Shown piece after piece: positions 7,463-16,430 of a stretch of 64,000 nt of DNA; positions within the stretch are counted from its first letter, which is position 1; every line of letters starts with the position of its first letter. The notes beneath the pieces were generated by a model. It ran no database searches. It had not been told where the DNA came from and saw only the letters and a list, made by a program, of their open reading frames with translations. This DNA is from Streptomonospora nanhaiensis (GTDB taxonomy: Bacteria; Actinomycetota; Actinomycetes; Streptosporangiales; Streptosporangiaceae): NCBI RefSeq assembly GCF_026642255.1, contig NZ_CP113264.1, positions 3,782,001 to 3,846,000 of the forward strand, in the 5' to 3' direction. Both the position numbers and the translations under genes were made by a program.

Positions 7463-8665
7463 ATGCCTCTGGCCCTGCTCGCCCTGGCCCTCGGGGCCTT
7501 CGCCATCGGTACCACCGAGTTCGTCATCATGGGACTGCTGCCCGACGTCGCCGCCGACCTCGGCGTCTCGGTCCCCACCGCCGGCTATCTCATCTCCGCC
7601 TACGCGCTGGGCGTGGTCGTCGGCGCGCCGCTGCTCACCGCGCTCAGCACACGTGTCCCCCGCAAGACGGTCCTGCTGCTCTTCATGGGACTCTTCCTCG
7701 CGGGCAACCTCGCCACCGTCCTGGCGCCCTCCTACGGGGCCGTCTTCGCCTCCCGGGTCCTGGCCGGCCTGCCGCACGGGGCCTTCCTCGGCGTGGGGTC
7801 CCTGGTCGCCGCGCAGATGGCCGGCCCCGGCCGCCAGGCGACGGCGGTGTCGCGCGTCCTCCTGGGCCTGACCGTGGCCAACATCGTCGGGGTGCCGGTG
7901 GGCACCTTCCTGGGCCAGGCGATGGGATGGCGCGCCGCCTTCCTGGTCGTCTCCGGCATCGCCCTGCTCGCCACCCTGGGCGTCGCGGCGTTCGTGCCGC
8001 GCCAGCCCGCGGCGCCGGGGGCTGGCCTGCGCCAGGAGCTGTCCGAGCTGGGACGCCCCCAGGTCGTGCTCGGCCTGACCACCGCGGTCTTCGGTTTCGC
8101 CGGGGTCTTCGCCGTCTACAGCTACGTCTCGCCGATGATGACCGAGCTGGCGGGGATGTCCGCGTCGTCCGTGCCGGTCGTCCTGGCCCTGTTCGGGGTC
8201 GGCATGACCCTGGGCTCCCTGGTCGTGGGGCCCCTGGCCGACCGCGCGCTGCGCCCCACCATCTACGGCTCCCTCGCCGCGCTGGCGATCGTGCTGGCGC
8301 TGTTCACCGTGACCGTGCACAACCCCTGGACGGCGGCGGTCAGCCTGGTCGTCCTGGGGGCGGTGGGGTTCGGCGTGTGCACCCCGCTCCAGGTCCTGGT
8401 GATGAACCGGGCCGGGGCGGCGCCGACCATGGCCGCGGCCTCGAACCACTCCGCCTTCAACCTGGCGAACGCGGGCGGGGCCTGGCTGGGCGGCGTCGGG
8501 ATCAGCGCGGGCCTGGGCTACACCTCCCCCGCCGCGATCGGCGCGCTGCTGGCCGTCGTGGGCCTGGGCATCGCCGTGCTGGCGGGCTTCCTGGACCGCC
8601 CCCGCGCGGGAGGCGCCCGGGAGGGCGCCGGGGCGGAGTCGCCGAGCTTCAGCACGGCCCCCTGA
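7463..8665 (+). CDS. MFS efflux transporter, DHA1 family (AraJ/CmlR-like)
   Basis: A 400-aa, 12-helix major facilitator. It should export a small hydrophobic drug or sugar by proton antiport at the cytoplasmic membrane. DHA1 features are FAIGTTEFVIMGLLPDVAADL at the N-terminus (helix 1 and loop), the loop 2-3 motif, here STRVPRKTVLLLF, and motif C-like glycine-rich GLTVANIVGVPVGTFLGQ in helix 5. This N-terminus is characteristic of AraJ, SotB and chloramphenicol-efflux CmlR proteins. ATG 7463 has GGAGGG 8-13 nt upstream. It follows a LacI regulator and a leader hairpin, so expression is probably inducible. A hairpin pair at 8676-8858 separates it from the convergent LamG gene. Confidence 0.85.
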   Translation: MPLALLALALGAFAIGTTEFVIMGLLPDVAADLGVSVPTAGYLISAYALGVVVGAPLLTALSTRVPRKTVLLLFMGLFLAGNLATVLAPSYGAVFASRVLAGLPHGAFLGVGSLVAAQMAGPGRQATAVSRVLLGLTVANIVGVPVGTFLGQAMGWRAAFLVVSGIALLATLGVAAFVPRQPAAPGAGLRQELSELGRPQVVLGLTTAVFGFAGVFAVYSYVSPMMTELAGMSASSVPVVLALFGVGMTLGSLVVGPLADRALRPTIYGSLAALAIVLALFTVTVHNPWTAAVSLVVLGAVGFGVCTPLQVLVMNRAGAAPTMAAASNHSAFNLANAGGAWLGGVGISAGLGYTSPAAIGALLAVVGLGIAVLAGFLDRPRAGGAREGAGAESPSFSTAP

Positions 8666-8675
8666 GTCCGGGCCG

Positions 8676-8706
8676 CGCCGGGGAGGCCGAAGCAGCCTCC
8701 CCGGCG
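8676..8706. terminator. Terminator hairpin after MFS gene
   Basis: A perfect 12-bp stem (8676-8687 with 8695-8706) with loop CGAAGCA, starting 11 nt after the exporter stop codon. Confidence 0.75.
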
Positions 8707-8825
8707 GTCTCCACGGCGCGGTCGCAGGGCGTCTCCCCACCGGGGAGGGAAGAAGGACCGTCCCCCATGGGACGCACCTCCTCCCCCGCGTGTTCGCGGT
8801 CGGGGACGCCACGAACGACAGCGGC

Positions 8826-8858
8826 CGGGGTGGGCCCGTCGGCGACGGGCCCACCCCG
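8826..8858. terminator. Terminator hairpin after LamG gene
   Basis: A perfect 15-bp stem (8826-8840 with 8844-8858) with a 3-nt loop, 7 nt beyond the stop of the leftward LamG gene; it can act in both directions. Confidence 0.75.
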
Positions 8859-8864
8859 CCGGGC

Positions 8865-11006
8865 TCACACCGGGGGCCGACCGAACCTGATGTGGGTGAT
8901 GTCCTGCCGCAGTGCCACTCCCTGGTGCACCTGGGCCAGGCCGAGCGCTCCGGTCCAGGCACGCTCGACGCCGCCGGCGTGGCCGGCTCCGCCGATGACG
9001 ACGTCCCCGTCGGCGTGCCAGGACCCTTCACGCGTCGTCGTTCCCGCGAGCTGTCCGTCCACGTAGAGCTCCAGCGTGCCGACGGTGTGGTCGTAGACGC
9101 CGAGGATGTGGACCCACCTACCGGTCACGGCGAAGGTGTCGGAGAGGACCCGGTGCGCACCGCCGCCCCCGCCGGCGTCCTCCGAGGCCGTCTCGAAGAC
9201 CCACCGGCGGCTGTCCGCGTCGTACCCGAGCGCGAACCCCGAGGTGTGTTCGCCGCTCTGTGACAGCGCCACCGCGTCGGCCTCGCCATCGTCCAGACGG
9301 ACCTCGGCCGAGGCCGTGAAGCTGCGATCGGTCCGCACGGCGGCCCCGTCGGTGCGGAAGTGCTCGGCGAGCGCGCCGTCCAGCACGACGGCGGGGGCGA
9401 ACCGGATTTCGGAGTAGGTGGCGTCCCACACCGTGGCGGGATCGCCGTGCAGCGTCGCGTCGAGCCCGTGGTCGGTGCTGTCGGCAGCCGCGGGACCGTC
9501 GTACTCGTCCAGCAGCCACACGCCCTCCTGGACGACGGGCCTGTTGGCGTACTCCCAGACCTCCGATCGACCGGTGCTCGAATCGACCAGTGCCTCGTCG
9601 GAGAGGACGCGTTCCCAGACGATCACGTCGTCGACCGCCCCCGGCCAGCCGAGGACCGATCCGCCCTGCCCCGTGCCGCCGCCGATGGCGAAGGCTCCCC
9701 CGGCGTTCCACGCCGACGCGTGGTCCGCTCCGCCCTGGTGGACGCCGTCGACGTAGAGGTCGATCCTGTCCTCCGCGGGGTCGTGGGTCGCGAGCAACCG
9801 GGTCCAGGCACCCGTCTCGGCTGCTTCCCGGGAGAGGACCTGACGGTCGAACTCGGCGTCCACGTCGTCGGCAGACGTCTGCCGGAAGGCCCAGCGCCGC
9901 TCGTGCGCGTCGTAGCCGAGCTGGAATCCGCTGACGTGCTCACCGTCCTGGGAAACGGCGACGGCGTCCTCACCGGTGTCGTCCAGCCGCACCCAGGCCG
10001 TCACCGTGAACGCGCCGGAGGTGTCGACGACGGGCCCCTCCGTGCGGAGGTGGCCGTCGGACGTCACCACCGACGCCCCCTCCAGTCGGTGGGTGCCGCC
10101 GCGTGTGCCCGCCCTGCCCCGCGCCCAGTCGATGGCACCGGTGCCCTCGGCGGTCCTGCCCCTCACCATGGAGTCGTGTGCGGTGGAGTCCCCGCCCTCG
10201 TCGAGGGGGAAGTAGGCGACGGGGTCGGCGTGCGGCGCGACCCAGAACTCGTAGACCCTCGCGCACGGAGACGAATTGCCGTAGGCGTCCACGGAACGCG
10301 CGTGGATCGACCGGGGGCCGGACCTTTGCGGTGTGATCCGAACCGTGGCCTCCCCACCGGGCTCCTTCAGTTCCACCCGCGTGGTGCAGATGTTGTCGTC
10401 GACGGAGTAGTAGACGGCGACCGCGTCATCCACGCCGTTGGCGTCGAACGTGAAGTCGCCCGACCGCCCAGGTGCACCGTGGAACCTGTTGTCGGCGGGG
10501 TAGTCGTCGGACGTGACGGTCGGCGGCGCCGCGGGCTTGCTCGTGCTGATCTCGATCCAGCACCGGTCGGACCACTCTCCCCACGCCCGTGTGTCGTGGC
10601 CACGGGCGCGGTAGCCGATCAGGACCTCTTCGGGCAGGTCCCTCGCGGTGATCGAGTGCGTCACGGGGGGACCGCCCGGAGCCTGCGAGACGTACGCGGA
10701 GTCCGAGCTGCCGAGTGGCTCCTCGGAGCCTTCGAGGCCCCATTCGAACTGTGCCTTGACCTGCTGTGACACCGTTTCCGCGTCGGGGTCGGAGATGCCT
10801 CCGCTCAGGGTGAGCGTAGTGCTGTTGAGGAGGGTGGGATCGGCCGGGTCCGTCGAGCAGGCCTCGCCGCGCGCGGTGAGCGTGGAGGTCTCCGGCCGGC
10901 CCGGGGGGCGATTGTCCTCGGCCAGTGCGGGGGACTGCCCGAGAAGGGAGAGGGCCAGTGCGAGGGCGGCCGCGGCCGCCGTCGTACAGGTCAGGGAACG
11001 ACGCAT
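8865..11006 (-). CDS. Secreted protein with two LamG (ConA-like) domains
   Basis: A 713-aa exported protein. A Sec signal peptide is clear: MRRSLTC, a hydrophobic Ala/Leu run, and ALAED cleavage near residue 29. Residues about 35-260 form Ig/fibronectin-like beta regions containing several cysteines (AWGEWSDRCW, DDNICTTR). Two LamG-like jelly rolls follow, about 265-440 and 485-700. Each has a VAYFPLDE or GVWLLDEYD opening, an FTVTAWVRLDD or FTASAEVRLDD strand, and an IDLYVDGVHQG or LELYVDGQLAG hairpin. These domains usually bind carbohydrates or proteins outside the cell. No catalytic domain or anchor was seen. Related modules in actinomycetes are often parts of much larger surface proteins, so this stand-alone form is notable. 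Confidence 0.8.
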   Translation of the reverse strand: MRRSLTCTTAAAAALALALSLLGQSPALAEDNRPPGRPETSTLTARGEACSTDPADPTLLNSTTLTLSGGISDPDAETVSQQVKAQFEWGLEGSEEPLGSSDSAYVSQAPGGPPVTHSITARDLPEEVLIGYRARGHDTRAWGEWSDRCWIEISTSKPAAPPTVTSDDYPADNRFHGAPGRSGDFTFDANGVDDAVAVYYSVDDNICTTRVELKEPGGEATVRITPQRSGPRSIHARSVDAYGNSSPCARVYEFWVAPHADPVAYFPLDEGGDSTAHDSMVRGRTAEGTGAIDWARGRAGTRGGTHRLEGASVVTSDGHLRTEGPVVDTSGAFTVTAWVRLDDTGEDAVAVSQDGEHVSGFQLGYDAHERRWAFRQTSADDVDAEFDRQVLSREAAETGAWTRLLATHDPAEDRIDLYVDGVHQGGADHASAWNAGGAFAIGGGTGQGGSVLGWPGAVDDVIVWERVLSDEALVDSSTGRSEVWEYANRPVVQEGVWLLDEYDGPAAADSTDHGLDATLHGDPATVWDATYSEIRFAPAVVLDGALAEHFRTDGAAVRTDRSFTASAEVRLDDGEADAVALSQSGEHTSGFALGYDADSRRWVFETASEDAGGGGGAHRVLSDTFAVTGRWVHILGVYDHTVGTLELYVDGQLAGTTTREGSWHADGDVVIGGAGHAGGVERAWTGALGLAQVHQGVALRQDITHIRFGRPPV

Positions 11007-11064
11007 GTGGGGGATGCCCGTCTGGCTGGGGCCCGCGTACGGGCTTCGAAACAGAACAGGAAGA

Positions 11065-11093
11065 AATTACCCAGAACCCCACATAGGCAACAA
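11065..11093 (-). promoter_or_regulatory. Sigma-70-type promoter of the LamG gene
   Basis: On the minus strand, TTGTTG (11093-11088), a 17-nt spacer and GTAATT (11070-11065) lie about 60 nt upstream of the start codon in a markedly AT-richer patch. Confidence 0.5.
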
Positions 11094-11248
11094 GAGTCGC
11101 TTTTCGCCCACAAGGTCCGACACTCGCCCTGACATCGGAGTAAACCCCCGCCCCCGTGTCCGGTCATGGCCACCGGACCGCCGGGCCCGGGAGGAGGCGG
11201 GCCGCCGGCAGCGTCACGGGCCCCGGCGCGTCCCCCCGCACGCCCACG

Positions 11249-11276
11249 GGGGCCGGGCCCTGATCGGCCCGGCCCC
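11249..11276 (-). terminator. Terminator of the leftward paa operon
   Basis: A perfect 11-bp stem (11249-11259 with 11266-11276) with a 6-nt loop, 25 nt beyond the paaI stop codon. Confidence 0.7.
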
Positions 11277-11300
11277 ACGTGTGTCGGGTCCCCTCTCGCG

Positions 11301-11708
11301 TCAGGTGCGGCCGGGCAGGGTGCGGCTGCGCCCCCGGAACTCGGCGACGACCTCCTCGCCCCGGCGCACGGTGACGTCGTAGAGGCCGCTGCGGCCGAAC
11401 AGCGTCCGCTCCTGGGCGGTGGCCACGAGCTCGTCGCCCTCGTGAGCGGCGGCCACGAAGGTCACGTCCGCGCCGGAGGCCACCGTCACCCCTCCCCCGT
11501 CCGTGTTGCACGCGCAGGCGAAGGCGGTGTCGGCGAGGGTGAACACGTATCCGCCGTGGGCGATCCCGTGCCCGTTCACCATCATCGGGCCGACGGTCAT
11601 CTCCACGACCGCGGTGCCGTGGTCGGCCCGGACCAGGCGCATCCCCAGGTTCTTGGACGCGCGGTCGGCCTCGAACATCCGCCAGGCGGTCTCGTTGCGG
11701 GCGCTCAC
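11301..11708 (-). CDS. paaI: Hydroxyphenylacetyl-CoA thioesterase PaaI
   Basis: A 135-aa hotdog thioesterase. PaaI hydrolyses CoA esters of phenylacetate pathway intermediates, rescuing CoA when the epoxide or dead-end products build up. The diagnostic segment VNGHGIAHGGYVFTLADTAF (about residues 44-63) contains the HGG turn and the catalytic Asp of the LADTAFA helix. GTG 11708 overlaps the paaE stop (GTGA), so it is the last, translationally coupled gene of the paaABCDE-I operon. The length is usual for the family. Confidence 0.9.
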   Translation of the reverse strand: MSARNETAWRMFEADRASKNLGMRLVRADHGTAVVEMTVGPMMVNGHGIAHGGYVFTLADTAFACACNTDGGGVTVASGADVTFVAAAHEGDELVATAQERTLFGRSGLYDVTVRRGEEVVAEFRGRSRTLPGRT

Positions 11709-12808
11709 GAGTCGAAGTCCACGGTCACGGTGTCGGTCTCGGGGACGGACTGGCAGGACAGGGCGTACCCGGCCTCCACCTCGGCGTCGCTGAGCGCGTA
11801 GTTGCGCAGCATTCGCACCTCCCCCTCGCAGACCCTCACCCGGCAGGTCCCGCACACGCCGCCCTTGCAGGCGAAGGGCAGGTCGGGGCGGTAGCGCTGG
11901 GCCGCGTCGAGCACAGGTACGCCGCGCGGCAGGGTCAGGGTGCTGGTGCGGCCGTCCAGGACGACGGTGACCTCGCTGGAGGGCCCCTCCACCCCGGGCT
12001 CCTCGTGCCTGGTCTGAGGGGGCGGCTCCGCACCCTCGACGAAGAACAGCTCCTGGTGGATGCGGTCGCCGGGCACGCCGCGGCCCTCCAGGACCTCCCT
12101 GGCGTCGGTGACCATCCCGTAGGGCCCGCAGAGCCACCAGTGGTCGGCGGCGTCGGCGGCGACGACCGTGTCCAGGAGCGCCTCCAGCTTCCCGCCGTCC
12201 AGGCGCCCGGTGAACAGGTCGGCCTCGCGCGGCTCGCGGGAGAGCACGTGCACCAGCTCGAAGCGGTGCCCGTACGCGTCCTTGAGGTCGGCCACGTCGT
12301 CGGCGAACATCACCGTGTCGCTGCGGCGGTTGCCGTACAGCAGGGTGACGTGGGACCCGGTGCGGCGCAGCAGGGACGAGGCCATCGACAGCACCGGGGT
12401 GATGCCCGAGCCGGCGGCGATCATCACGTGGCGGGCCGAGGCGCCCAGGTCGGGGCTGAAGCGTCCGGTGGGCGCGCCCACCTCGACCTCGTCGCCCGGC
12501 CGGACCTCGTTCACCAGCCATCCGGAGAACAGGCCGTCGGGTACCAGGCGCACGCCCACGCGGGGGGCCTCCCCGACGGGGGCGCAGATGGAGTAGCTGC
12601 GCCGTTCCTCCACGCCGTCGACCTCGCGGCGCAGGGTCAGCGACTGCCCGGGGGCGAACGCGTACTCCTCGGCCAGGTGGTCGGGCACCTCGAAGGTGAC
12701 GGCGACGGCGTCGTCGCACAGGCGCTCGACGGCGGCCACGCGCAGCCGGTGGAAGGCGCCCCGGCGGCGCGGCGGGGCCTGCCCGGCGTCGGTGACGGGT
12801 GTGGTCAC
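11705..12808 (-). CDS. paaE: PaaE, reductase subunit of phenylacetyl-CoA epoxidase
   Basis: A 367-aa NAD(P)H reductase passing electrons to the PaaAC diiron epoxidase. It has an N-terminal FAD domain (RRSYSICAP near residues 73-81), an NAD(P)-binding domain (IAAGSGITPVLSM) and a C-terminal plant-type 2Fe-2S domain. The cluster ligands show as CKGGVCGTC with a further Cys in the ALSCQ segment. GTG 12808 follows paaD by 2 nt with GGAGATCT as ribosome site. Downstream it overlaps paaI. The order and close packing fix its role in the multicomponent epoxidase. Confidence 0.92.
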   Translation of the reverse strand: MTTPVTDAGQAPPRRRGAFHRLRVAAVERLCDDAVAVTFEVPDHLAEEYAFAPGQSLTLRREVDGVEERRSYSICAPVGEAPRVGVRLVPDGLFSGWLVNEVRPGDEVEVGAPTGRFSPDLGASARHVMIAAGSGITPVLSMASSLLRRTGSHVTLLYGNRRSDTVMFADDVADLKDAYGHRFELVHVLSREPREADLFTGRLDGGKLEALLDTVVAADAADHWWLCGPYGMVTDAREVLEGRGVPGDRIHQELFFVEGAEPPPQTRHEEPGVEGPSSEVTVVLDGRTSTLTLPRGVPVLDAAQRYRPDLPFACKGGVCGTCRVRVCEGEVRMLRNYALSDAEVEAGYALSCQSVPETDTVTVDFDS

Positions 12809-12810
12809 TG

Positions 12811-13332
12811 TCAGATCTCCTTGACGTGCTCGAACGGTTCGAGGCAGGACCGGCAGCGGTGGAGCGACTTGCAGGAGGTCGCGCCGAACCGGGACAGTTC
12901 CTCGGTGTCGGCCGCGCCGCACAGCGGGCAGCGCGGAACGGTGCGGGTGGGCATCAGGGTCAGCGGCACGGGCCCCGGCGCCCGGCGGGGCGCCCCGCCG
13001 GGCGGTGAGATGCCGTTCTCGGAGAGCTTGCGCCTGCCCTCGTCGGTGATCCAGTCGGTGGTCCAGGGCGGGGACAGCTCGGTGCGCACCTCCACCCGGT
13101 CGAAGCCCGCGCCGCGCACGGCCCGGTCCACGTCGGCGCGCATCTCGGCCAGCGCAGGGCAGCCGGAGTAGGTGGGGGTGATCCACACGGCCGCGGTCCC
13201 GTCCTCCTCGATCTCGACCCGGCGCAGGATGCCCAGGTCGGCGAGGGTGAGCATGGGCAGTTCGGGGTCGGTGACCGCCGCGGCCGCCGCCCGGGCGCGT
13301 TCGGGGCCGGTGGTCCGGTCCGTGGCTACCAT
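12811..13332 (-). CDS. paaD: PaaD, Fe-S maturation protein of phenylacetyl-CoA epoxidase
   Basis: A 173-aa protein with an N-terminal MIP18/DUF59-like domain (VTDPELPMLTLADLGILRRV; TPTYSGCPALAEMRADV with a conserved Cys) and a C-terminal zinc ribbon (CPLCG ... CKSLHRCRSC, about residues 133-162). PaaD is needed for assembly or activity of the epoxidase metal centres. ATG 13332 lies inside the paaC end (7-nt overlap). The long arginine-rich upstream extension of the open frame is a shadow of paaC. Confidence 0.9.
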   Translation of the reverse strand: MVATDRTTGPERARAAAAAVTDPELPMLTLADLGILRRVEIEEDGTAAVWITPTYSGCPALAEMRADVDRAVRGAGFDRVEVRTELSPPWTTDWITDEGRRKLSENGISPPGGAPRRAPGPVPLTLMPTRTVPRCPLCGAADTEELSRFGATSCKSLHRCRSCLEPFEHVKEI

Positions 13333-14204
13333 GTCGCCTCCGGGTGCTCCCTGGCCACCTTCTGGAGTTCGTCGAGCAGCGGGGCGAGGAGTTCGGTGTG
13401 CCTGCCGTCGCGCCCGGCGGTGGCGCTCTCGGGGAAGGGCGCGGGGGCGTCCAGCGTGGCCTCGACCAGCACCCGGGCGAGGACGGCGTGGACCTCGTCG
13501 CGCACGGTGGCCGGGTCCACGCCCACGCCCTGGCCGGCCAGGCGCGCCTCGACGGAGTGGGTGGCGAAGAGTTCGCCGGTGAGCGGCCACACGGCGGCGA
13601 CGGCCTCGGCCGTGCGCTCGCGGGAGTAGGGGGTGCCGTCGCCCAGGCGGAGGGTCCAGGAGACCGCGTACTCGCGGTGGTAGGCGAGTTCGTTGACCGC
13701 CTTGGCGGCGATCGCGGCGAGCACGGGGTCCTTGCTGTCCGTGAGCCGGGCGAACAGGGCGAGCCGGGAGCTGGACAGGGCCAGCAGGGTGACCACGGCC
13801 CGGGCGAAGTCGCCCCGGGGGGCCTCGGCCAGGTGCACGTTGCGGAACTCGGTGGGGCCCCGCCGGTAGGCGAAGGCGTCCTCGTCGCGGCCGGTGCCGT
13901 CGGCCTGGCCGGCGCGGGCCAGCAGCAGGCGCGCCTGGCCGAGGAGGTCGAGGGCGATGTTGGCCAGCGCCACCTCCTCCTCCAGTTCGGGCGCGTCGGT
14001 CACCCATTCGACGAGGCGCTGCGCCTGGACGAGGGCGTCGTCGCCGAGCATCTGGCAGTACAGCGCGAGGTCGCCGCCGTCCACCCCCGCGGGAAGGGTG
14101 GTGTCCACGCCCGCGAGGGCGTCGGTGAAGCCGGTGCCGAAGGCCCAGCGGGCGTCGCCGCCGTGCTCCTCGGTCAGGGCCGTGAAGATGGTGTCGCCAC
14201 TCAT
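13326..14204 (-). CDS. paaC: PaaC, structural subunit of phenylacetyl-CoA epoxidase
   Basis: A 292-aa ferritin-like subunit that pairs with PaaA but lacks a working diiron site in characterised enzymes. Helical segments with ELEEEVALANIALDLLGQARLLLARAG (split around residues 74-100) and the AYHREYAVSWTLRLGDGT region are typical. The start ATG at 14204 has GGAAAC upstream. It lies 44 nt after paaB and overlaps paaD. Confidence 0.9.
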   Translation of the reverse strand: MSGDTIFTALTEEHGGDARWAFGTGFTDALAGVDTTLPAGVDGGDLALYCQMLGDDALVQAQRLVEWVTDAPELEEEVALANIALDLLGQARLLLARAGQADGTGRDEDAFAYRRGPTEFRNVHLAEAPRGDFARAVVTLLALSSSRLALFARLTDSKDPVLAAIAAKAVNELAYHREYAVSWTLRLGDGTPYSRERTAEAVAAVWPLTGELFATHSVEARLAGQGVGVDPATVRDEVHAVLARVLVEATLDAPAPFPESATAGRDGRHTELLAPLLDELQKVAREHPEATW

Positions 14205-14248
14205 GGTTGTTTCCTTTGGCCTCGTGTTCCCCGGTCCCGTCGTCCGCG

Positions 14249-14566
14249 CTAGATGTGCGGGACGTCCTCGGGGATGGGGTAGAAGGTCGGGTGGCGGTAG
14301 ACCTTGTCACCGCTGGGCGCGAAGAAGGGGTCCTTCTCGTCGGGGCTGGACGCGGTGATGTCCTGCGCGAGCACCACCCAGATGCTGACGCCCTCGTTGC
14401 GGCGGGTGTAGAGGTTGCGGGCGTTGTGGAGCGCCATGGTGCGGTCGGGCGCGTGCAGGGAGCCCACGTGGACGTGGTTCAGGCCGCGCTTGCCGCGGAC
14501 GAAGACCTCGTAGAGGGGCCACTCGGGGCGGGCCGCCCCGGTGGCGCCGGTGACGTCGTCGCTCAT
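14249..14566 (-). CDS. paaB: PaaB, small subunit of phenylacetyl-CoA epoxidase
   Basis: A 105-aa protein with the characteristic PaaB sequence: [20 protein letters not shown] at about 18-37, [21 protein letters not shown] and the C-terminal [13 protein letters not shown]. In characterised complexes PaaB bridges PaaAC heterodimers. ATG 14566 overlaps the paaA stop codon. Confidence 0.93.
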   Translation of the reverse strand: MSDDVTGATGAARPEWPLYEVFVRGKRGLNHVHVGSLHAPDRTMALHNARNLYTRRNEGVSIWVVLAQDITASSPDEKDPFFAPSGDKVYRHPTFYPIPEDVPHI

Positions 14567-15540
14567 ACCGTGGCCTCCTCGGCGCTCTGGTGCTTCCTGG
14601 CGTAGGCGGTGGCGGCCTCGCGGACCCACGCGCCCTTCTCGTGGGCGGCGCGGCGGCGCGCGACGCGCTCGGCGTTCTTGGGGCCGGCTCCGGAGACGAC
14701 CTGCTTGAACTCGACCCAGTCGGGCTCGCCGAAGTCGTAGTGGCCGCGCTCCCCGTTCCAGGCCAGTTCGGGGTCGGGGAGGGTGACGCCCAGCTTCTCG
14801 GCCTGGGGGACGCTCATGTCGACGAACTTCTGGCGGAGGTCGTCGTTGGTGTCGCGCTTGATGCGCCAGGCCATGGACTGGCGGGTGTTGGGCGACTCGG
14901 CGTCCGGCGGGCCGAACATCATCAGGGAGGGCCACCACCACCGGTCGACGGCGTCCTGGACCATCCGGCGCTGGCCCTCGGTGCCCTCCATCATCCGCAT
15001 GAGCAGTTCGTAGCCCTGCCGCTGGTGGAAGGACTCCTCCTTGCAGATGCGCACCATGGCGCGGGAGTAGGGGCCGAAGGAGCTGCGGCACAGCGGGACC
15101 TGGTTGCAGATCGCGGCGCCGTCGACCAGCCAGCCGATCACGCCGACGTCGGCGAAGGTCAGCGACGGGTAGTTGAAGATCGAGGAGTACTTCTGGCGCC
15201 CCTCGATGAGGCGCTCGGTCAGGTCGGCGCGGTCCACGCCGAGGGTCTCGGCCGCGGCGTACAGGTACAGGCCGTGCCCGGCCTCGTCCTGGACCTTGGC
15301 CAGCAGGATGGCCTTGCGCCGCAGGCTGGGCGCGGAGGCGATCCAGTCGCCCTCGGGCTGCATGCCGATGATCTCCGAGTGGGCGTGCTGGGAGACCTGG
15401 CGCACCAGGGTCCTGCGGTAGGCCTCGGGCATCCAGTCACGCGGCTCGATGCGCTGGTCGGCGGCGACCTTGGCGTCGAACTCCGCCTGGTGTTCCAGGT
15501 CTGCGCCGGGGGGCGTCTCCTGGGCCGTCACGGTGGACAT
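14563..15540 (-). CDS. paaA: PaaA, catalytic diiron subunit of phenylacetyl-CoA epoxidase
   Basis: A 325-aa ferritin-like oxygenase subunit that converts phenylacetyl-CoA to the ring 1,2-epoxide. Diiron-site helices are visible, with Glu/His ligands in [20 protein letters not shown] (about residues 88-107) and [16 protein letters not shown] (about 174-189). ATG 15540 (MSTVTAQ) with GGGGAAC 6-12 nt upstream is preferred to the ATG six codons earlier. It is the first gene of paaABCDE-I, 20 nt after a perfect 14-bp palindrome that also precedes paaK. Confidence 0.93.
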   Translation of the reverse strand: MSTVTAQETPPGADLEHQAEFDAKVAADQRIEPRDWMPEAYRRTLVRQVSQHAHSEIIGMQPEGDWIASAPSLRRKAILLAKVQDEAGHGLYLYAAAETLGVDRADLTERLIEGRQKYSSIFNYPSLTFADVGVIGWLVDGAAICNQVPLCRSSFGPYSRAMVRICKEESFHQRQGYELLMRMMEGTEGQRRMVQDAVDRWWWPSLMMFGPPDAESPNTRQSMAWRIKRDTNDDLRQKFVDMSVPQAEKLGVTLPDPELAWNGERGHYDFGEPDWVEFKQVVSGAGPKNAERVARRRAAHEKGAWVREAATAYARKHQSAEEATV

Positions 15541-15559
15541 TGATCGTTCCCCATTCATA

Positions 15560-15573
15560 ACCGAACGTTCGGT
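15560..15573 (-). promoter_or_regulatory. PaaR-type operator upstream of paaA
   Basis: The perfect palindrome ACCGAACGTTCGGT sits 20 nt upstream of the paaA start and continues into CAGTAA. The identical core and flank occur at 19407-19426 before paaK. Its form agrees with the operator I recall for the TetR-family regulator PaaR in corynebacteria; the regulator gene is not in the window. Confidence 0.75.
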
Positions 15574-15637
15574 CAGTAATTAGTATCCCCGGATTCCCCC
15601 GCCCGGGCAAGTCCCCGGGGCGGGGGGATCCCCCAGC

Positions 15638-16426
15638 TCAGCCGCCGCCGAAGGTCGGGGCCCGCTTGGCCAGGAAGGCCTCGACCGCCCCGGCGTGGTC
15701 CGCGGTCATCCCGAGCTGGTTCTGGAGGTCGGCCTCCTCCTCCAGCAGCTCGGGCAGGTCACGGGCGCCGTCGGCGGCCGAGCGGACCTCGCGCTTGGCG
15801 GCCACGAACGCGCTGGTCGGGCCCGAGGCGAGCAGGGCGGCGACCTCGCGGGCGCGCCCCTCCCAGGCGTCGTCCTCCACGACCTCGGTGACCAGGCCCA
15901 GCTCCAGGGCGCGGTCCGCGCCGACGACGGTGCCCAGGAGCATCAGCTCCATGGCCCGCGCCTGTCCCAGCGACGACACCAGGCGGTAGGCCAGGCCGGA
16001 GTCCGAGGCCAGCCCGATGCCCGTGAAGGCCGTGCCGAACTTGGCCCTGCGCGCGGCGATGCGCACGTCCCCGGCCAGGGCGAACCCCAGTCCGGCCCCG
16101 ACGCACGCCCCGCCGATCCCGACCACCACGGGCACCTGGATGCCCTCCAGGGCCAGCACGATCGGGTTGTAGTGCTCGCGCACCGTGGTGAGCGCCTGGC
16201 CCGGCTCCTCCTCGAGGATCCGCGCGTGCTCGGCCAGGTCCTGGCCCACGCAGAAGGCCTTGGCCGACCCCAGCAGCAGTACGGCGCGGGCCGTGGTGGA
16301 GGCCGCCGCGCCCCGGAGCGCCGCCAGCAGCTCCTCCTTGACCTCGCGGGTCAGTGCGGGCCTGTTCAGGCGCACCGTGGCGATCCCGTCGGCCTCGACG
16401 AACTCCGCCGCCCTCTGTTCGCTCAA
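15638..16426 (-). CDS. paaG: Enoyl-CoA hydratase/isomerase, PaaG type
   Basis: A 262-aa crotonase. The C-terminal LPELLEEEADLQNQLG with AFLAKRAPTF resembles PaaG, which isomerises ring-1,2-epoxyphenylacetyl-CoA to the oxepin. The crotonase oxyanion-hole pattern is seen in KAFCVGQDL and GIGGACVGAGLGFALAGDVRIA. The start is a TTG at 16426 with GGGAGAA upstream, 4 nt after the preceding gene. It ends 65 nt before the paaA palindrome, so paaA may be read both from its own promoter and by read-through. Confidence 0.8.
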   Translation of the reverse strand: MSEQRAAEFVEADGIATVRLNRPALTREVKEELLAALRGAAASTTARAVLLLGSAKAFCVGQDLAEHARILEEEPGQALTTVREHYNPIVLALEGIQVPVVVGIGGACVGAGLGFALAGDVRIAARRAKFGTAFTGIGLASDSGLAYRLVSSLGQARAMELMLLGTVVGADRALELGLVTEVVEDDAWEGRAREVAALLASGPTSAFVAAKREVRSAADGARDLPELLEEEADLQNQLGMTADHAGAVEAFLAKRAPTFGGG

Positions 16427-16430
16427 CGCT

